From a virus, in IMG/VR virus record IMGVR_UViG_3300047550_003812, positions 1 through 24,260 of that record: 24,260 nt of DNA. One strand, 5' to 3'. Shown in pieces: positions 1 to 7,932 of this stretch. The translations under genes were made by a program, and so were the position numbers. The notes below the pieces were generated by a model. That model did no database searches, was not told where the DNA came from, and saw nothing but the letters and a program-made list of their open reading frames with translations. Numbering within the stretch: position 1 is the first letter of the stretch; the number at the start of each line of letters is the position of its first letter.

Positions 1-210
1 TCAGTGGAGTAGGTGCAAGCGGATTCAGTGGTACAAGTGGATTCAGTGGAGTAGGTGCAAGCGGATTCAGTGGTACAAGTGGATTCAGTGGAGTAGGTGC
101 AAGCGGATTCAGTGGTACAAGTGGCTTCAGCGGCACAGGTACAAGTGGCTTCAGTGGTATAAGTGGCTTCAGCGGCACAGGTACAAGTGGCTTCAGTGGA
201 TTTAGTGGAT
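1..210 (+). repeat. Five tandem 42-bp units encoding interrupted Gly-X-Y repeats
   Basis: Units run 1-42, 43-84, 85-126, 127-168 and 169-210. The first three are identical except the last base pair region of unit 3; units 4 and 5 are a diverged subtype. Each encodes 14 residues: four Gly-X-Y triplets of the GAS/GFS/GTS kind plus one two-residue break (GV or GT). The array enters from the left edge, so the copy number is unknown. Confidence 0.93.
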
Positions 211-1418
211 TTTCCGGTCAAGGAGGAACATTAACTGCACAAAAGAACTTCTTTGTTACTGACGGTAATCCTTCAATAGGAGCAGGTTCTTGTTTTAACA
301 TTGCAATAGGTCAAGGTGCAGGTTGTTATTTAGCAGGAGGTGATTGCAATAATTTCTTAGGACTTAATGCAGGATTTTGTACTACTACAGGATCAAACAA
401 CTTCTTTGCAGGTAGTTGTGCAGGTTATTGCAACTTAACCGGATGTAATAACGTATTCATAGGAACTAGTACAGGCTTCTCAAATAGGCGTGGATTATTT
501 AATATATTTGTAGGACAATATGCAGGTTCATGTAATGACTCTGGGGATAACAATGTCTTTTTGGGTAATAATGCAGGAAGATGTAATTCTACTGCCAATG
601 ATAACATCGTATTCGGAACATGTGCTGGATATACTAATAACGGTTCTTTCAACATATTAATTGGTCAATGCGCTGGTTTTAGTGCTACATCTGCTACTGA
701 TAACATTTTCTTAGGTAGACAGGTAGGAAGAAATATTACTACAGGAAGTGATAACTTTTTTGCCGGAAGATGTGCTGGAGTATGTAATACAACAGGATCA
801 AATAACTTCTTTGCTGGATTATGTGCTGGATTTAATGTATCAACCGGCTGCTCAAATACAATTATTGGTACATTGGTTGGTTCTGCTGGGCTATGTAACA
901 CAGTATTAATAGGCGCTGGAACATGTGAAAGAATTAAAGTTGATGATACTGGCATTTATGTAAATGGTTCACTTGTTACATCAGGTGATTCTACTATTAC
1001 GGCAACAGATGACACTGCTACTACTACATTGTATCCAGTCATGGTAGGTGCAGCAGGATCTTCACAAACTGCAAAAGTAACAACAACTAAACTATATTTT
1101 AATGCAAGTACAGGAAGAGTTTCTGCTACAGAGTTCAACTCATTATCTGACATGACAATGAAAACGGATTTTTTGCAGATATCAAATCCAACTGACAATA
1201 TTGCAAAACTAAATGGACTAAACTTTGCATGGAAAGAAAATGGTATAAGATCATTAGGTGTATTAGCTCAAGAAGTTGAAAAAATCTTCCCAGAAATAGT
1301 TCATACAAATCCAAAAGGAGAAAAAACAGTTGCTTATAACGGATTAATCGCAGTATTGATTGAATCAATTAAAGAGTTAAATCAAAAAATTAAACAGTTA
1401 GAAGATAAAAATAAATAA
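1..1418 (+). CDS. Tail fibre C-terminal part with S74 intramolecular chaperone (5' end outside window)
   Basis: The reading frame (codons from base 3) is open from the left edge, so the true start lies upstream; the TTG at 561 is internal. Order seen: Gly/Ser/Phe/Thr-rich collagen-like repeats (1-234), a linker, about twelve 17-residue repeats with an AG-x-C-N-x-TG core (about 354-941), then a C-terminal domain with the S74 signature. The predicted catalytic Ser (codon 1146) and Lys (codon 1161) are five residues apart in SDMTMK, followed by GVLAQEVEKIFPEIV and a terminal coiled coil. In the S74/endosialidase family this domain trimerises the fibre, then cuts itself off just before the Ser. 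The product is probably a receptor-binding or side fibre. A sugar-modification block starts 17 bases downstream, so fibre glycosylation is possible but unproven. Confidence 0.88.
   Translation, partial: SGVGASGFSGTSGFSGVGASGFSGTSGFSGVGASGFSGTSGFSGTGTSGFSGISGFSGTGTSGFSGFSGFSGQGGTLTAQKNFFVTDGNPSIGAGSCFNIAIGQGAGCYLAGGDCNNFLGLNAGFCTTTGSNNFFAGSCAGYCNLTGCNNVFIGTSTGFSNRRGLFNIFVGQYAGSCNDSGDNNVFLGNNAGRCNSTANDNIVFGTCAGYTNNGSFNILIGQCAGFSATSATDNIFLGRQVGRNITTGSDNFFAGRCAGVCNTTGSNNFFAGLCAGFNVSTGCSNTIIGTLVGSAGLCNTVLIGAGTCERIKVDDTGIYVNGSLVTSGDSTITATDDTATTTLYPVMVGAAGSSQTAKVTTTKLYFNASTGRVSATEFNSLSDMTMKTDFLQISNPTDNIAKLNGLNFAWKENGIRSLGVLAQEVEKIFPEIVHTNPKGEKTVAYNGLIAVLIESIKELNQKIKQLEDKNK
354..941 (+). repeat. 51-bp coding periodicity: 17-residue Cys/Gly repeats in the fibre
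   Basis: Repeat starts fall at 354, 402, 453, 504, 555, 606, 654, 705, 756, 807, 858 and 900. Spacing is 51 bases, with 48-base copies at 354 and 606 and a shorter unit at 858. The consensus is roughly [hydrophobic]-F-x-G-x-x-AG-x-C-N-x-T-G-x-x-N. The DNA copies are diverged, so these are structural rather than recent repeats. They resemble beta-roll repeats of trimeric adhesins and fibres; that resemblance is by eye. Confidence 0.85.
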
Positions 1419-1435
1419 GTTTTTACTCTAACTAA

Positions 1436-4147
1436 ATGAAATACAGTATCGTTATCCCTACCTACAATCACTGCGATGATCTTTTACAACCTTGTATTGA
1501 ATCAATTTTTAAATATTCAGATATATCTGATATTGAATTGATAGTTTCAGCAAATGGATGTGTAGATAATACAAAAATCTTTCTAGATAAACTCAAAAAG
1601 AAATATGACTTATTGGGTCTTGGTGAAAATTTAAAAATAGTTTGGCACAGTGAGCCGCTTGGATACTCTAAAGCATGTAATGTTGGAATTACTCAAGCAA
1701 CAACTGATCTCATCGTACTATTAAACAATGACACTATATTGCTCCCCCAACATATAAATTATTGGCTAGAATTACTTAGTAATCCATTCAAAACTAATGA
1801 GAAATGTGGAATATCATGTGTATTGAAGGGACCAAGCGAACCTGCGGGGCATTATTTTGCAATATTTTTTTGTGTTATGATCCATAAAAAAGTATTTGAC
1901 AAAATAGGTTTGTTGAGTTTAGATTATGGAGTAGGCGGCGGTGAAGATACTGAATTTAGCATTGAGTGTGAAAGAGCAGGTTTTGAAGTAATTGAATGCA
2001 CAGAAAAAACATGGGAAAGTGAAGCATCAATTTTTACCGGAGTATTTCCGATATATCACAAGGGTGAAGGAACTTTACATGATAAAAATTTAGTCCCAGA
2101 ATGGGAAAACATATTTCATGAAAACTCATTGACTCTTGCTAGAAAATATAATAGGCCTTGGTATCAGTGGGCATTGTCTAACCACTCAGAACGTGCTGTG
2201 TTTTTTAAAGGTGACAACATATATCCCAGAGAAGCAGCAAGATATCAATTTGCGGCAAATAACTTATTAGGTAAAAAAGTCTTAGAGTTGGGATGTAGTA
2301 GTGGGTTCGGCATACAGTTTTTACCTAAAGATATTCAATATACTGGATTAGATTATGACAAACATGTAATAAAGGCAGCAGAAGAACAAAACTGGGAATA
2401 TAATTGTGAATTCGTTTGTAGTGATATCAATAAATTTAAGTTGGACCAATATGATACTATCATAGCATTTGAAACAATAGAGCATATTGCTAATGGTTTA
2501 GAAGTGGTAGAACATTTAAAAAAACACTGCAAACGATTAATTTTCACAGTTCCTATGAATGAAAAACCTGGGCAATTTAGTAAGCATCATCTTATTCACA
2601 ATTTGAATGAAAGTTCTTTTAAGGATTGTAGATTTAAGTATATTGATGCAGAAGGTAGAATAGTAAATGATCCGGTAATTTATAATGATCCATTAGCACA
2701 TAGTTTGTTGCTGGGTATTTGGGATGCTAATAACGAGATAAAGTCGTGTTGGAACTTGAATGTTATGGAAAGTCAAAATAAAATTGTTTATGACGAAGTT
2801 ATATTATCCAATCAATATGATATAACAGAAGAAGAAATACGAAATAGAACCGTCATTGACATTGGAGCTAACATAGGTTGTCTATCTTTATTGGCTGCAT
2901 CAAAGGGTGCAAAAATGGTAATAGGAGTTGAACCAGTAAATAATGCATTTAATATTTTCAAACAAAACGTTTCTGATTCCGGTTACAAAAACATAATAAC
3001 ACTTAAAAACGTAGTAACTAATATTGACGGTGTAAATCATAAAATTAGTATAGGTAACGAAAATAATGGTTACAATAGTTTGTATAACCTTAAAGAAGAT
3101 TATGAAATAGTAGAAAGTATTACATTAGATACTATTTTAAAATTATGTATAGGAGATGATATTTTTCTAAAACTTGATTGCGAAGGTGCTGAATATGACA
3201 TTCTAATGAATGCTACGGTTGAGTCAATGCGCCGAATTAAGACAATAGTGTTAGAGGTTCATTCTGACTTACACCCGGTGTATAAAGGTAGAACCATTAT
3301 AGAAAATAAATTAAAAGAGTTAGGATTTAGAAATATAAAGCTTGCACCAGTGTACTTTTTTGCATATGACCATAATGGTGTTTTGGTTTCAACAAAAGAA
3401 GAACCATATTCAAACCAAAGATGGGAACGAGATACAGAAATTTTGAACTCAAACTCTGATCATCAATCAAAACTTGAATTCATAAAAACTCAACATGAGT
3501 TCATCTATAATGAGGTCATAGTTAATAATGTTTATGCATTAGATTTTGCCACAGTAAAAAATTATGAATTCATTGATATAGGTGCAAATATAGGAAGTTT
3601 TACACTATTAACTGGGTATTTTAACGCTAAAAAAATAATAGCAGTAGAACCGATATCAGAAACATATTCTTTACTTTGTGAAAACATTAAAAAATTAAAT
3701 CTCAATCAAGTAACAACATTCAAAAAAGCAGTTGGTGAAATAGATGGTGAAAAAATAAATTTATACTCTAATACTGATTCTGGACTTAGTAGCGTATATT
3801 TTGCGTCAGAAAATTATGAAGTAGTTGAGACAATATCACTTCAAACACTAATGTCTTACTTAAAAACTGATGATGTATATTTAAAATGCGATTGTGAGGG
3901 AGCAGAATATGATTTGTTGTTAAATGCAACAGAACAAGATTTAGCAAGAATAAAATATATAGCCATTGAAATTCACGAGAATCTTAATCCTAAATTTAAA
4001 GGAAGTAAAATCTTACATGATAAATTTTTGAAGTCAGGCTTTCATAGAATTCAAGAAAAAAGAATTTTTTATTGGGATTTTGATCAGTATGGAAACAAAA
4101 CTAATATGAGACCATCTGATATAGTAGTAGAAATATGGAAAAAATAA
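1436..4147 (+). CDS. Four-domain fusion: GT2 glycosyltransferase - methyltransferase - FkbM - FkbM
   Basis: 903 residues. Residues 1-255 are a family 2 glycosyltransferase: opening YSIVIPTYNH, a putative nucleotide-sugar site LLNNDT and an acceptor-side GGGEDTEF. About 278-400 is a class I SAM methyltransferase with motif I VLELGCSSGFG and an FETIEH motif. About 455-650 and 690-890 are two FkbM-type methyltransferases, each with IDIGANIG, a VEP acidic loop and LDCEGAEYD or CDCEGAEYD. The two FkbM domains clearly resemble each other, so they arose by internal duplication. FkbM enzymes generally O-methylate sugars or related hydroxyls. The inferred role is adding and methylating sugars on a phage or host surface glycan. 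The GT2 domain is also a close paralogue of the start of the next gene. Acceptor and sugar cannot be read from the sequence. Confidence 0.87.
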   Translation: MKYSIVIPTYNHCDDLLQPCIESIFKYSDISDIELIVSANGCVDNTKIFLDKLKKKYDLLGLGENLKIVWHSEPLGYSKACNVGITQATTDLIVLLNNDTILLPQHINYWLELLSNPFKTNEKCGISCVLKGPSEPAGHYFAIFFCVMIHKKVFDKIGLLSLDYGVGGGEDTEFSIECERAGFEVIECTEKTWESEASIFTGVFPIYHKGEGTLHDKNLVPEWENIFHENSLTLARKYNRPWYQWALSNHSERAVFFKGDNIYPREAARYQFAANNLLGKKVLELGCSSGFGIQFLPKDIQYTGLDYDKHVIKAAEEQNWEYNCEFVCSDINKFKLDQYDTIIAFETIEHIANGLEVVEHLKKHCKRLIFTVPMNEKPGQFSKHHLIHNLNESSFKDCRFKYIDAEGRIVNDPVIYNDPLAHSLLLGIWDANNEIKSCWNLNVMESQNKIVYDEVILSNQYDITEEEIRNRTVIDIGANIGCLSLLAASKGAKMVIGVEPVNNAFNIFKQNVSDSGYKNIITLKNVVTNIDGVNHKISIGNENNGYNSLYNLKEDYEIVESITLDTILKLCIGDDIFLKLDCEGAEYDILMNATVESMRRIKTIVLEVHSDLHPVYKGRTIIENKLKELGFRNIKLAPVYFFAYDHNGVLVSTKEEPYSNQRWERDTEILNSNSDHQSKLEFIKTQHEFIYNEVIVNNVYALDFATVKNYEFIDIGANIGSFTLLTGYFNAKKIIAVEPISETYSLLCENIKKLNLNQVTTFKKAVGEIDGEKINLYSNTDSGLSSVYFASENYEVVETISLQTLMSYLKTDDVYLKCDCEGAEYDLLLNATEQDLARIKYIAIEIHENLNPKFKGSKILHDKFLKSGFHRIQEKRIFYWDFDQYGNKTNMRPSDIVVEIWKK

Positions 4148-4151
4148 ACTT

Positions 4152-5903
4152 ATGAAATACAGTATTGTTATCCCGACTTATAATCATTGTGATGATCTTC
4201 TTAAACCTAGTATTGAATCAATTCTAAAAAACTCTTTTGTTAGAGATATTGAATTGATTATCTCTGCTAACGGATGTAAAGATAATACAAGAGAATACCT
4301 AGATGAACTACAAGAAGCTTTCAATGAATTGGGCTTACAGAAACATTTAAAAATTGTTTGGAATGAAAAACCATTGGGGTACGCCAAAGCATGTAATGAA
4401 GGCATAGTACAGGCTTCATGCGAAAAGATTTTACTTTTCAGTAATGATGTAATAATTCTTGATTATTGGGAAAAAGGTAGATGGTTAAAAGTTTTAGCCG
4501 AACCATTTGACACCGACCCTGATATGGGAATTACTGGCACTTTGTTAAAATATTCCCCTATAACTAAACGAAATTTTGCAATATTTTTCTGCGTTATGAT
4601 ACACAAAAAAGTATTTGACAAAGTTGGATTATTAAGTTTGGATTATGGTGTGGGTGGACATGAAGATACTGATTATTGTTACATAGCAGAAGAAGCTGGG
4701 TTTAAGGTTAAATGTGTAGATGAAAATAAACGTTGGTCAAAAGAAGCAAATACAAATGTGGGTGAGTTTCCGATCTACCACAAAGGAGAAGGAACGGTAC
4801 ATGATAAAACATTGGTTTCTAATTGGGAAAACATTTTTTACACGAACGAATTAACATTGGCTAAGAAGTTTAATAAAGAATGGTATGAGCAAAATAAAAA
4901 CAATGAGATATATAAACAAAAAAACAACGAGAACGAGATTCTATGTTCTATATCCACAAAAGGTAGATACGACACTACATTACCACTTGCGATAGCTTCT
5001 GTTATTAATCAAACTCTAAAGCCAAACAAAGTAATAATTTTTGACGATAATGATGAACCTATTGATGTCAGGGAAACACAACATTATTTGTATCTGTTAC
5101 AAATGATGGAATCTATGGGCATAAAATGGGAATGGCAATTTGCTTTGAAGAAAGGACAACATCACAATCATCAACGAGCAAATACAATGGGATATAAATA
5201 TGTTTGGAGAGTAGATGATGATTGCATACCAAACTATAATGTGTTAGAAAATCTGTATAACAAAATAAAAAGTGATGAACGTATAGGCGCAGTAGCAGGA
5301 TCTATTTTAACAACACCAATATGGGGAAAAATAAATTCTACTGGTAAAATTGAAAATGTAGACAATGAACAAAATTTGCAATGGTACTACATAGAAAAAG
5401 AACAAGAAGTTGATCATCTGCATTGTTCTTTTATATATAGGGCAGGCATTGTTGATTATTGTTTAGAACTATCTAGGGTCGCACATAGAGAAGAAACTCT
5501 GTTTACATATGAACTGCTAACAAAAGGTTATAAAAATGTTTTGATTCCTGATACAGTAACATGGCATTTAAAGAATAAAAAGGGCGGTATTAGAACTGGT
5601 GATCCACAATTGTTTGCCAATGATGACAAAATATTTTTTGCCAAAGTAAAAAATAAAGACAAAACTATCGTAGTGTTGAACTGCGGAATGGGAGACCATA
5701 TCGTTTTTAAGAAGATTTTACCTGAGTTGAAAAATCCTGTAATCTACAGTTGTTATCCAGATATTGTTCCAGGTAAATCAATCGCCGATGCTTATAACGA
5801 GTTGGGTAGTATCGAAGACTATAATATTTACGCAAAAATGGATAATTGGAATTGGCAAGGATCTCTTGAAGATGCATTTAGAAAGTTGTACAATTTAAAA
5901 TGA
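4152..5903 (+). CDS. Double GT2 glycosyltransferase with a C-terminal GT9-like N-domain
   Basis: 583 residues. Residues 1-250 are a GT2 domain nearly parallel to that of the preceding gene: the same first 17 residues, and FAIFFCVMIHKKVFDK shared. The putative metal site here is LFSNDV. Residues about 262-470 form a second, unrelated GT2 domain beginning ILCSISTKGRYDTTLPLAI, with a clear DDD metal-binding motif in WRVDDDCIPNYN near residue 354. Residues about 502-583 (VVLNCGMGDHIVFKKILPEL) look like the first Rossmann half of a GT9/heptosyltransferase whose second half may be encoded at 6388-6840. The gene overlaps the next by ATGA, so translation is probably coupled. The GT2 calls are firm; the GT9 call is weaker. 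Confidence 0.85.
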   Translation: MKYSIVIPTYNHCDDLLKPSIESILKNSFVRDIELIISANGCKDNTREYLDELQEAFNELGLQKHLKIVWNEKPLGYAKACNEGIVQASCEKILLFSNDVIILDYWEKGRWLKVLAEPFDTDPDMGITGTLLKYSPITKRNFAIFFCVMIHKKVFDKVGLLSLDYGVGGHEDTDYCYIAEEAGFKVKCVDENKRWSKEANTNVGEFPIYHKGEGTVHDKTLVSNWENIFYTNELTLAKKFNKEWYEQNKNNEIYKQKNNENEILCSISTKGRYDTTLPLAIASVINQTLKPNKVIIFDDNDEPIDVRETQHYLYLLQMMESMGIKWEWQFALKKGQHHNHQRANTMGYKYVWRVDDDCIPNYNVLENLYNKIKSDERIGAVAGSILTTPIWGKINSTGKIENVDNEQNLQWYYIEKEQEVDHLHCSFIYRAGIVDYCLELSRVAHREETLFTYELLTKGYKNVLIPDTVTWHLKNKKGGIRTGDPQLFANDDKIFFAKVKNKDKTIVVLNCGMGDHIVFKKILPELKNPVIYSCYPDIVPGKSIADAYNELGSIEDYNIYAKMDNWNWQGSLEDAFRKLYNLK

Positions 5904-6391
5904 TTAAATTAAATTTAGGATGCGGCGGAGACTATATAAAAGGTTTTGTAAATGTTGACCTCTATTCAGATGTTGCTGATGAAAAATACGATATTTCAAA
6001 ATTACCTTATGCTGACAATAGCATTGATGAAATAAGAGCATATCATGTGATAGAACACTTTGACTATTTACATGCATTTGATGTATTAAAAGAATGGCAT
6101 AGAGTTTTAAAGTCAAATGCTTCAATACGAATTGAAACACCTGACTTTTTAGAATCATGTAAAGAATTTATAAAAGCTGATCAAGATGGGCGTTGGAATC
6201 TATACGGTCACTTTTTTTCTACAGCTTGGGTAAATCCTGGGTTGATGCATAAATTTTTATACACGGAGTTTGAACTGAAAAAAAGTATGACAACAGTTGG
6301 ATTTAGAAACATAACAAGATTGGCCCCTGATTCAGGATACGTCAAACCAGATAACAAACATATATTTCTTAATGTAATAGCAACAAAATGA
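5900..6391 (+). CDS. Small class I SAM-dependent methyltransferase
   Basis: 163 residues. The N-terminal LNLGCGGDYIKGFVNVDLY is a glycine-rich SAM-binding motif I followed by the acidic ribose-binding residue of motif II. YADNSIDEIRAYHVIEHFDY corresponds to motif IV of the Methyltransf_11-type fold. It is short for the family and has no obvious substrate domain. The start overlaps the previous stop (ATGA at 5900-5903) and its own stop overlaps the next start (6388-6391), so it sits inside a coupled glycan-modification run. A sugar methylation role is inferred from the neighbours only. Confidence 0.82.
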   Translation: MIKLNLGCGGDYIKGFVNVDLYSDVADEKYDISKLPYADNSIDEIRAYHVIEHFDYLHAFDVLKEWHRVLKSNASIRIETPDFLESCKEFIKADQDGRWNLYGHFFSTAWVNPGLMHKFLYTEFELKKSMTTVGFRNITRLAPDSGYVKPDNKHIFLNVIATK

Positions 6392-6840
6392 TTATAATTT
6401 CACCTTATGCCAAAAAACTAAGAGAAGAAAAACTTCACCCAAAGAACTATCCATATTGGACCCATGTAATTGAAAAAATTGATGAAGAAATAATTCAAAT
6501 TGGAGTTGAAGGAGAACTTCAATTGGTAAAAGACTTCAGAAAAAATTTAAGTTTATCTCAACTAACAGAATTAGTGCATCAATGCAAGACTTGGATTTCA
6601 GTGGATAGCTTTTTTCAACATTTTTGTTGGGAACTGAAAAAGCCAGGAATAGTATTATTTGGTCCCAGTGACCCAAATATTTTTGGTCATCCTGAAAATA
6701 TCAACTTATTAAAAGATAGAAAATACCTAAGAGAAAGACAATATTGGTTGTGGGAACAATGTGATTTTGATGAAAACGCATTTGTAAAATCAAATGTAGT
6801 GATTGAAGCACTTAAAAAATTTGATGTAAAAATTAAATGA
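6388..6840 (+). CDS. GT9/heptosyltransferase-like C-terminal domain protein
   Basis: 150 residues. It opens IIISPYAK, as the second Rossmann domain of heptosyltransferases commonly does. It then has LSLSQLTELVHQCKTWISVD and SFFQHFCWELKKPGIVLFGP, matching the GT9 nucleotide-sugar-binding region (usually DSGPxHLAxAxxxPxxxLFGPTDP). The GT9 N-terminal half is absent here, but a candidate is fused to the C-terminus of the protein ending at 5903, with a methyltransferase gene between them. The two may assemble as a split GT9 enzyme, or this may be a stand-alone relic. Coupled by ATGA to both neighbours. Confidence 0.68.
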   Translation: MIIISPYAKKLREEKLHPKNYPYWTHVIEKIDEEIIQIGVEGELQLVKDFRKNLSLSQLTELVHQCKTWISVDSFFQHFCWELKKPGIVLFGPSDPNIFGHPENINLLKDRKYLRERQYWLWEQCDFDENAFVKSNVVIEALKKFDVKIK

Positions 6841-7274
6841 TAAACATATTTCAATGCCCATATGATCAACGATTACAAACTTGGTACGAATTAAGAAAAA
6901 AATTAACAGGACAAGACACAAAAACGATTGCAATAGAAGTTGACAAATGGTGGCAACAAACTCCACTGGTTAATCATTACTTACATCCTGATTTTGTTAA
7001 TCAATGGCCCGATCCCTGGGAGCTAATACACGAAAACACATATTGTACCATAGCAAGAGGGCTAGGTATGGTATACACCCTGCATTTATTGGGAATCAAC
7101 AAAATTGATTTTGTTGAAGCAAAAGATTATAATAATGAAGATGTTGTATTAGTGTTGGTAAATAATAATTATGTATTAAATTACTGGCCAAATACCATCA
7201 ATGATAATAAAATATCAGATTTTACAGTTATAAGGATGATAGATATATCTCTAATTAAAAATAAAATAAAATGA
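6837..7274 (+). CDS. Unassigned phage protein with PDPWELI / [14 protein letters not shown] motif
   Basis: 145 residues, function not recognised. The centre, [19 protein letters not shown] and [12 protein letters not shown], is Trp/Cys-rich and looks like a conserved phage-type motif; no signal peptide or membrane segment is seen. The C-terminus (DFTV, IDIS, ending KIK) recurs in a diverged second copy at 7864-7932, after the endonuclease gene. This suggests the present 3' end was supplied with the endonuclease. Start overlaps the previous stop (ATGA) and its stop overlaps the endonuclease start at 7271. In the inferred ancestral order it would have been directly upstream of nrdA. Confidence 0.75.
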   Translation: MINIFQCPYDQRLQTWYELRKKLTGQDTKTIAIEVDKWWQQTPLVNHYLHPDFVNQWPDPWELIHENTYCTIARGLGMVYTLHLLGINKIDFVEAKDYNNEDVVLVLVNNNYVLNYWPNTINDNKISDFTVIRMIDISLIKNKIK

Positions 7275-7861
7275 ATAATTTTTATGTTTATGCATATCTT
7301 AGAGAAGATGGAACTCCTTATTATATAGGAAAAGGATCAGGTAAAAGAGCATGGGGTAGGCATGAGTACATATCTGTACCTAAAGATAAAAATAGAATAA
7401 TTATAGTAGAAAATAATTTAACTAATGTAGGTGCATTGGCTATCGAACGGCAGTTGATTAGATGGTATGGTAGAAAAGATTTAGGTACTGGAATTTTAAG
7501 AAATATGACTGATGGAGGAGACGGGGTGACTAATATATCTGAAAATACCCGTAATTCTAAAAGAACAAAAATGTTAGGAAAAAATTTAGGATCAAATAGT
7601 CCCTTATATGGCAAAGCAGGTTCACGATTAGGAACAAAAAACACAGAGCAACAAAAAAAGAAACAAAGTGATAGTACCTCAGGACATAAGCATCCAAGAT
7701 TTGATATAACAATATATTGTTGGGAACACATAGAATCTAACACTCAGTATTTTTTGACTAGATTTGATTTTTACAAACAATTTAAAATTCCTCCCTCGAA
7801 TGTGTTTTTATTGATTAATAATAAAAGAAAGTCTGTAAAGGGATTTAAATTAGTAAGATAA
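7271..7861 (+). CDS. GIY-YIG homing endonuclease with NUMOD-type DNA-binding repeats
   Basis: 196 residues. The N-terminal nuclease shows a GIY variant (YVYAYL, residues 5-10), [13 protein letters not shown] (YIG at 18-20, Arg26) and the catalytic-type Glu59 in [14 protein letters not shown], followed by RNMTDGGDG. Residues about 90-125 ([22 protein letters not shown]) resemble a NUMOD3 DNA-binding module. The C-terminus ([16 protein letters not shown] and later KSVKGFKLV) resembles an IENR1/NUMOD1-type helix-turn-helix. It is wedged between the 3' end of the 145-residue protein gene and a leftover copy of that end, just before nrdA. All core residues look intact, so it may be active; target specificity is unknown. 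Confidence 0.87.
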   Translation: MNNFYVYAYLREDGTPYYIGKGSGKRAWGRHEYISVPKDKNRIIIVENNLTNVGALAIERQLIRWYGRKDLGTGILRNMTDGGDGVTNISENTRNSKRTKMLGKNLGSNSPLYGKAGSRLGTKNTEQQKKKQSDSTSGHKHPRFDITIYCWEHIESNTQYFLTRFDFYKQFKIPPSNVFLLINNKRKSVKGFKLVR

Positions 7862-7863
7862 AT

Positions 7864-7932
7864 AACATTCTACGCGATTTTACCGTCAAGAAAACTATAG
7901 ATATTAGCGAATTAATAAGAAAGATAAAATAA
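7864..7932 (+). pseudogene. Orphaned, diverged 3' end of the 145-residue protein gene
   Basis: Read in the frame ending at TAA 7930-7932, the stretch encodes [16 protein letters not shown] then ELIRKIK. Its last 18 residues match the C-terminus of the protein at 6837-7274 at 11 positions without gaps (DFTV, IDIS, KIK in register). It has no start codon of its own and lies directly after the endonuclease stop. TAATG overlaps the nrdA start, the kind of spacing expected if the intact gene once led into nrdA. Best read as the displaced original 3' end after endonuclease invasion. Confidence 0.78.

Noticed and set aside
1-210. CRISPR-like array of 42-bp repeats
   Set aside because: The units are contiguous with no spacers and stay in one open reading frame.
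561-1418. Fibre gene starting at TTG 561
   Set aside because: The same frame is open back to the window edge and the repeat pattern continues through 561.
5193-5200. Perfect TATAAATA late-promoter match
   Set aside because: It lies in the middle of the second GT2 domain, far from any start codon, and encodes conserved-looking residues.
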